The notes under the pieces were generated by a model, which saw only the letters and a list, made by a program, of their open reading frames with translations, was not told the origin of the DNA and ran no database searches. DNA of 62,919 bases from JAVVUJ01 sp964461765 (GTDB lineage: Bacteria; Bacillota; Clostridia; Peptostreptococcales; Anaerovoracaceae), in contig CAYWVS010000007.1 of assembly GCA_964461765.1 (NCBI GenBank), positions 1-62,919 of the forward strand, written 5' to 3'. Both the position numbers and the translations under genes were made by a program. Below are positions 60,062-62,919 of this stretch, piece by piece. Numbering within the stretch: the first letter of the stretch is position 1; each line of letters starts with the position of its first letter.

Positions 60062-61501
60062 ATGAACCTTTTTATGTACCAACTTTCTATGATCAAGGAT
60101 ACGGTTATGCAGATAGCCGAAGCCATTACTGCTGCCCTTGAAATTGAAACGGAAATTGTGGATAGTAAGCTCCAAATTATTGGCGGTACCGGTAGATACA
60201 AGGAAAAAATCGGTTCTTACGAAGAGAACGGTGACCTGGATTCAGATTATATCTATTCAAAGCTGCTGAAAAACGGTCATAACTATGTATGCATCAACCC
60301 TACTGCCGATCCCCTTTATGATGCAAAGGAAGGTGAGCTTGCTGAAATAGCCTGCCCCATCACTATCGATGGCATTGTAGTAGGTCTTATCGGCTTAGTT
60401 GCCTTTACGGAGGAACAAAAAAATAAAATCATAAATAAATCCGACACCTTTACAATCTTCCTCCAAAGAATGGCTGACCTTTTGGCCAGCAAGCTGCTCC
60501 TAACATACCAAAGCCAGTCCCTAAAGCACAGGCTTGATTCTTTCTTGATGCCAACAGGATCTGCTATGAGCGATATCATCGGAAACAGCACCCTTCTCAC
60601 CAATGTGAAATCCAGGGCATTACAGGTATCCTCTACGGATTCTACCATTTTAATTACAGGCGAAAGCGGCACGGGAAAAGAAATTTTCGCAAGGGCAATC
60701 CACGCTTCTAGTTTTAGAAAGGATGCCCCATTTGTGGCCATAAATTGCGGTGCCATTCCGGAAATGCTTCTTGAAAGCGAGCTTTTCGGATATGAGAAAG
60801 GAGCCTTTACCGGTGCTCTTTCTCAAAAACTAGGAAAATTTGAAATGGCTGATAAGGGAACCTTATTTTTAGACGAAATCGGCGACATGCCTTTGCATTT
60901 GCAGGTAAAGCTTCTGAGAGCTTTGCAAAATCGTACCATTGAACGGGTAGGTGGCATTCATTCCATTCCCATAGACGTGCGAATCATCGCCGCTACCAAT
61001 CGTGATTTAGATGAGATGGTAAAGCAGAAACAATTTAGAGAAGATTTATACTTTCGATTGAGCGTAATCCCTTTGAGAATCCCACCATTGAGAGAACGTC
61101 CCGAAGACATTCAGGACATGCTCGTCCACGCCCTTTCCAAATTTTGTGCACGATTTAATAAAAACATACTTGGTTTTTCAGAAAATGCCCGAAAACTGTT
61201 GATGGGATACTCCTGGCCGGGAAACGTTAGAGAACTTGAAAATGTTGTGGAATATGCTGTAAATATGGAAATGTCTTCTTATGTGCAGCCCCAAAACTTG
61301 CCGGAAAAGCTCCAAGGGTATGCTAAGGATTATTTAAGTCAAACATTAAAGGATCAAACCGATCGTTTCCAAAAAAAGCTCTTTATAGATTATTTGGAAA
61401 CCTACGGTCGATCCCTTGATGATAAGTTAAAAATAGCTGAAATCCTTGAAATTAGCAGCTCTACCTTTTACAGAAGATTAAGGGAGTTAGAAATCAAGTG
61501 A
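60062..61501 (+). CDS. sigma-54-dependent transcriptional activator, second copy
   Basis: A 479-residue enhancer-binding protein. An N-terminal sensor domain (~1-150) begins with MIKDTVMQIAEAITAALEIE, is not a simple PAS and is unassigned. The AAA+ domain (~180-400) has GESGTGKE, GAFTGAL and RIIAATNRDL. A Fis-type helix-turn-helix follows at the C-terminus (KLKIAEILEISSSTFYRRL). The ATG at 60062 has AGGAA upstream. The only sequence downstream is a remnant on the other strand, so its natural target may have been lost. Confidence 0.9.
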   Translation: MNLFMYQLSMIKDTVMQIAEAITAALEIETEIVDSKLQIIGGTGRYKEKIGSYEENGDLDSDYIYSKLLKNGHNYVCINPTADPLYDAKEGELAEIACPITIDGIVVGLIGLVAFTEEQKNKIINKSDTFTIFLQRMADLLASKLLLTYQSQSLKHRLDSFLMPTGSAMSDIIGNSTLLTNVKSRALQVSSTDSTILITGESGTGKEIFARAIHASSFRKDAPFVAINCGAIPEMLLESELFGYEKGAFTGALSQKLGKFEMADKGTLFLDEIGDMPLHLQVKLLRALQNRTIERVGGIHSIPIDVRIIAATNRDLDEMVKQKQFREDLYFRLSVIPLRIPPLRERPEDIQDMLVHALSKFCARFNKNILGFSENARKLLMGYSWPGNVRELENVVEYAVNMEMSSYVQPQNLPEKLQGYAKDYLSQTLKDQTDRFQKKLFIDYLETYGRSLDDKLKIAEILEISSSTFYRRLRELEIK

Positions 61502-61528
61502 TTTTCTAACTCCTCAATATGTTTTATA

Positions 61529-61768
61529 TTACTCTGCGCTGACCTGATAAATTTTCACGATGTCCTTACAATCGATAATTCCGTATTGTCCCGGAGTCAA
61601 GTCAAAACCTGCATATTGCTTGGAATATCCGTAATAATATGTTCTGACCCATGCATCGGATGCCTTTTCCAAACAGCTTTCGGAAATGGCATAACCCGTC
61701 ACTTCTGCATTTTGCCCAAAGAAATCTTTTAATTGGCTAACGTAAAGGTTTTTTGCATTTATTTCAAA
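61529..61768 (-). pseudogene. C-terminal remnant of an unrecognised gene
   Basis: On the minus strand an open stretch of ~79 codons reads EINAKNLYVSQLKDFFGQNA, then VTGYAISESC and later YYYGYSKQYAGFDLTPGQYG, ending in TAA. It has protein-like composition but no start codon or ribosome site, and a TAA lies directly before it. It looks like the 3' end of a deleted gene. I cannot name the family. Confidence 0.5.
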
Positions 61769-61919
61769 AGGTTATCACTGCAATTTTTTTCATGTTTGTT
61801 ACTTATCCCTTTTGCCTATAATCTTTTTCATTTCTTATTTATTATGCCTTATCCCTCAAGTCATTTCAAGAGGGATTTTGGAAAGCATGTGATTTTGGAA
61901 CGCACTTTAAATTAAATTG

Positions 61920-62705
61920 TTAAATTCCTATGACCTGTAACAAGGAAACAACTAAAATTCCAGTGATTAGAGAGAAGGTAGCCTCTCTTTGGTACCCATG
62001 CTCGTGAGACTCCGGGATGATCTCATCACTGATTACATATATAATTGCTCCAAATGTAAACCCATAGAAGAAGATTTCCAGAAGTAGTGGCAAACTACCC
62101 AAAAGTGCACCAATCACTACTCCAGGAAGCATCATGAGTGCAACTATTACACTAAAACCAAAGGCTCTTTTCTTAGTCATTCCCATGTTAAGCAAGGGAA
62201 TCATAACAATGAGCCCCTCAGGTATTTTTTGGATTACCATTGAAATTGCCATCATGATAGCATTATCTGTAATCCCCTTTCCGAAGACAATCCCCGTGGC
62301 AAGTCCCTCAGGGATATTATGAATGGCAATGGCAATGATCAAAAGTATGGTTCTATTTGCTTTGGATTTCGTTTGGCTTTCTTTCATATGTCCGCCATCC
62401 AAGTGAATATGTGGAACAAATTTATCAAGAAAGCTTATAAATACAGCTCCTGTCACGATCCCAATAACTGCAAGTGAAACTGCCAATACTGTATCTCCGG
62501 AAAAAGCAGTGGGTAATAATCCAATAAATGCTGCCCCTAACATGATTCCTGCTGCAAATCCCAGAAACATATCATTGGTTTTATGAGATATCTTTTTAAA
62601 TATAAATCCTAATAATGATCCCAATATGCTGGCTAAGATCACACAGGCTCCCGCCAATAAACCAAATGTCAATACTCTTCCCTCTTTTATTTCTTTTATA
62701 TTCAA
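61920..62705 (-). CDS. ZIP family metal transporter
   Basis: A 261-residue ZIP carrier with eight hydrophobic segments. HNIPEGLATG and KIPEGLIVM are the metal-binding helices 4 and 5, and the loop HIHLDGGHMKES has extra His. It would import zinc or another divalent metal; nickel is imaginable beside a urease but not shown. No ATG fits. A TTG at 62703-62705 is given, but a TTG at 62670-62672 with GAGGG upstream would also work. Confidence 0.88.
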   Translation of the reverse strand: MNIKEIKEGRVLTFGLLAGACVILASILGSLLGFIFKKISHKTNDMFLGFAAGIMLGAAFIGLLPTAFSGDTVLAVSLAVIGIVTGAVFISFLDKFVPHIHLDGGHMKESQTKSKANRTILLIIAIAIHNIPEGLATGIVFGKGITDNAIMMAISMVIQKIPEGLIVMIPLLNMGMTKKRAFGFSVIVALMMLPGVVIGALLGSLPLLLEIFFYGFTFGAIIYVISDEIIPESHEHGYQREATFSLITGILVVSLLQVIGI

Positions 62706-62804
62706 TCTGTTAAAAATTAAGGATTCTTTCCATGAACCCCGATAATATATCTATTGTACCCATAACAAGTCATATTAAATTTAATTTTCTTTGTTTTAGC
62801 CGCG

Positions 62805-62843
62805 AAAAAAAAATAGTCTCTCGGACAATGTCTGCGAGAAACT
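62805..62843 (-). terminator. intrinsic terminator after tRNA-Phe
   Basis: On the minus strand AGTTTCTCG and CGAGAGACT pair over a short loop and are followed by ATTTTTTTT. Typical strong terminator behind a tRNA gene. Confidence 0.8.
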
Positions 62844-62870
62844 ACCTTTGGAATCTACCTTTACAGGTAA

Positions 62871-62919
62871 TGGTGCCCGGACTCGGAATTGAACCAAGGA
62901 CACGTAGATTTTCAGTCTA
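62871..62919 (-). tRNA. tRNA-Phe (GAA), 3' portion
   Basis: Minus strand, cut by the right edge of the window. The anticodon loop CTGAAAA gives anticodon GAA. The T-arm CTTGG-TTCAATT-CCGAG, the acceptor strand TCCGGGC, discriminator A and encoded CCA are seen. It closely matches tRNA-Phe of other bacteria. Confidence 0.92.

Noticed and set aside
1..62919. CRISPR array, insertion sequence or prophage
   Set aside because: No regular spacer-repeat array, transposase, integrase or phage structural gene was seen.

Overview
The window is low-GC, anaerobe-type Firmicute DNA, most likely class Clostridia. The evidence is the gene repertoire and order (rpsB-tsf, pyrH-frr-uppS-cdsA-dxr-rseP-ispG, sepF-yggT-divIVA-lspA-rluD, yicC-gmk-rpoZ), strong GGAGG ribosome binding sites, AT-rich spacers, and oxygen-sensitive or B12-dependent enzymes. 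Genus cannot be fixed from sequence reading alone. Most genes lie on the minus strand.

Layout. 1-6.9 kb: isoprenoid (MEP) and envelope lipid operon read leftward, pyrH-frr-(PASTA-like)-uppS-cdsA-(C_GCAxxG_C_C)-dxr-rseP-ispG, with its own promoter and an attenuator-like leader in front of pyrH. 7-8.6 kb: a DinJ-type antitoxin with a truncated toxin, then a Fic protein. 8.7-30.3 kb: a large accessory block centred on a corrinoid methyltransferase system. It has two MttB-superfamily proteins without pyrrolysine, one corrinoid protein, a UroD/MtaA-like methyltransferase fused to a thioredoxin-like domain, a CobW-type GTPase, a BioB/PylB-like radical SAM protein, a sodium:solute symporter with a small partner, a ureohydrolase, a PhzF protein, an ornithine-cyclodeaminase-like protein, three class I/II aminotransferases, a class V PLP enzyme, a cation antiporter, a flavin reductase and a MocR/GabR-type regulator. 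30.5-32.5 kb: tsf and rpsB, normally adjacent to pyrH, so the block sits inside a usually contiguous operon. 32.6-33.9 kb: LytTR regulator and tcdA.

34-41.7 kb: a complete urease operon ureABCEFGD behind a perfect sigma-54 promoter and palindromic upstream sites, next to a sigma-54 activator gene. 42-45.5 kb: an aldo/keto reductase and an amino-acid ABC transporter. 46-56 kb: housekeeping genes (rpoZ, gmk, yicC, rqcH, rluD, lspA, divIVA, yggT, sepF, yggS, HlyD-like). 56-62.9 kb: HD protein, stalk-domain secreted protein, PNPOx-like protein, SGNH esterase, a second sigma-54 activator beside a gene remnant, a ZIP metal transporter, and the 3' half of tRNA-Phe.

How the accessory block may work (inference): a quaternary or N-methylated amine enters through the symporter. 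The MttB proteins pass methyl groups to the corrinoid protein, and the UroD-like fusion passes them on. The demethylated, possibly guanidino-bearing amino-acid skeleton is then processed by the ureohydrolase, aminotransferases, PhzF and OCD-like enzymes. Three copies of one bipartite motif, CATCCAAY-N13-CCCAACCA with a 21-bp repeat period, lie directly upstream of three minus-strand promoters. One copy also overlaps the promoter of the MocR gene. This fits GabR-like activation of three transcription units with autorepression, and makes the block one candidate regulon whose substrate is not known to me.
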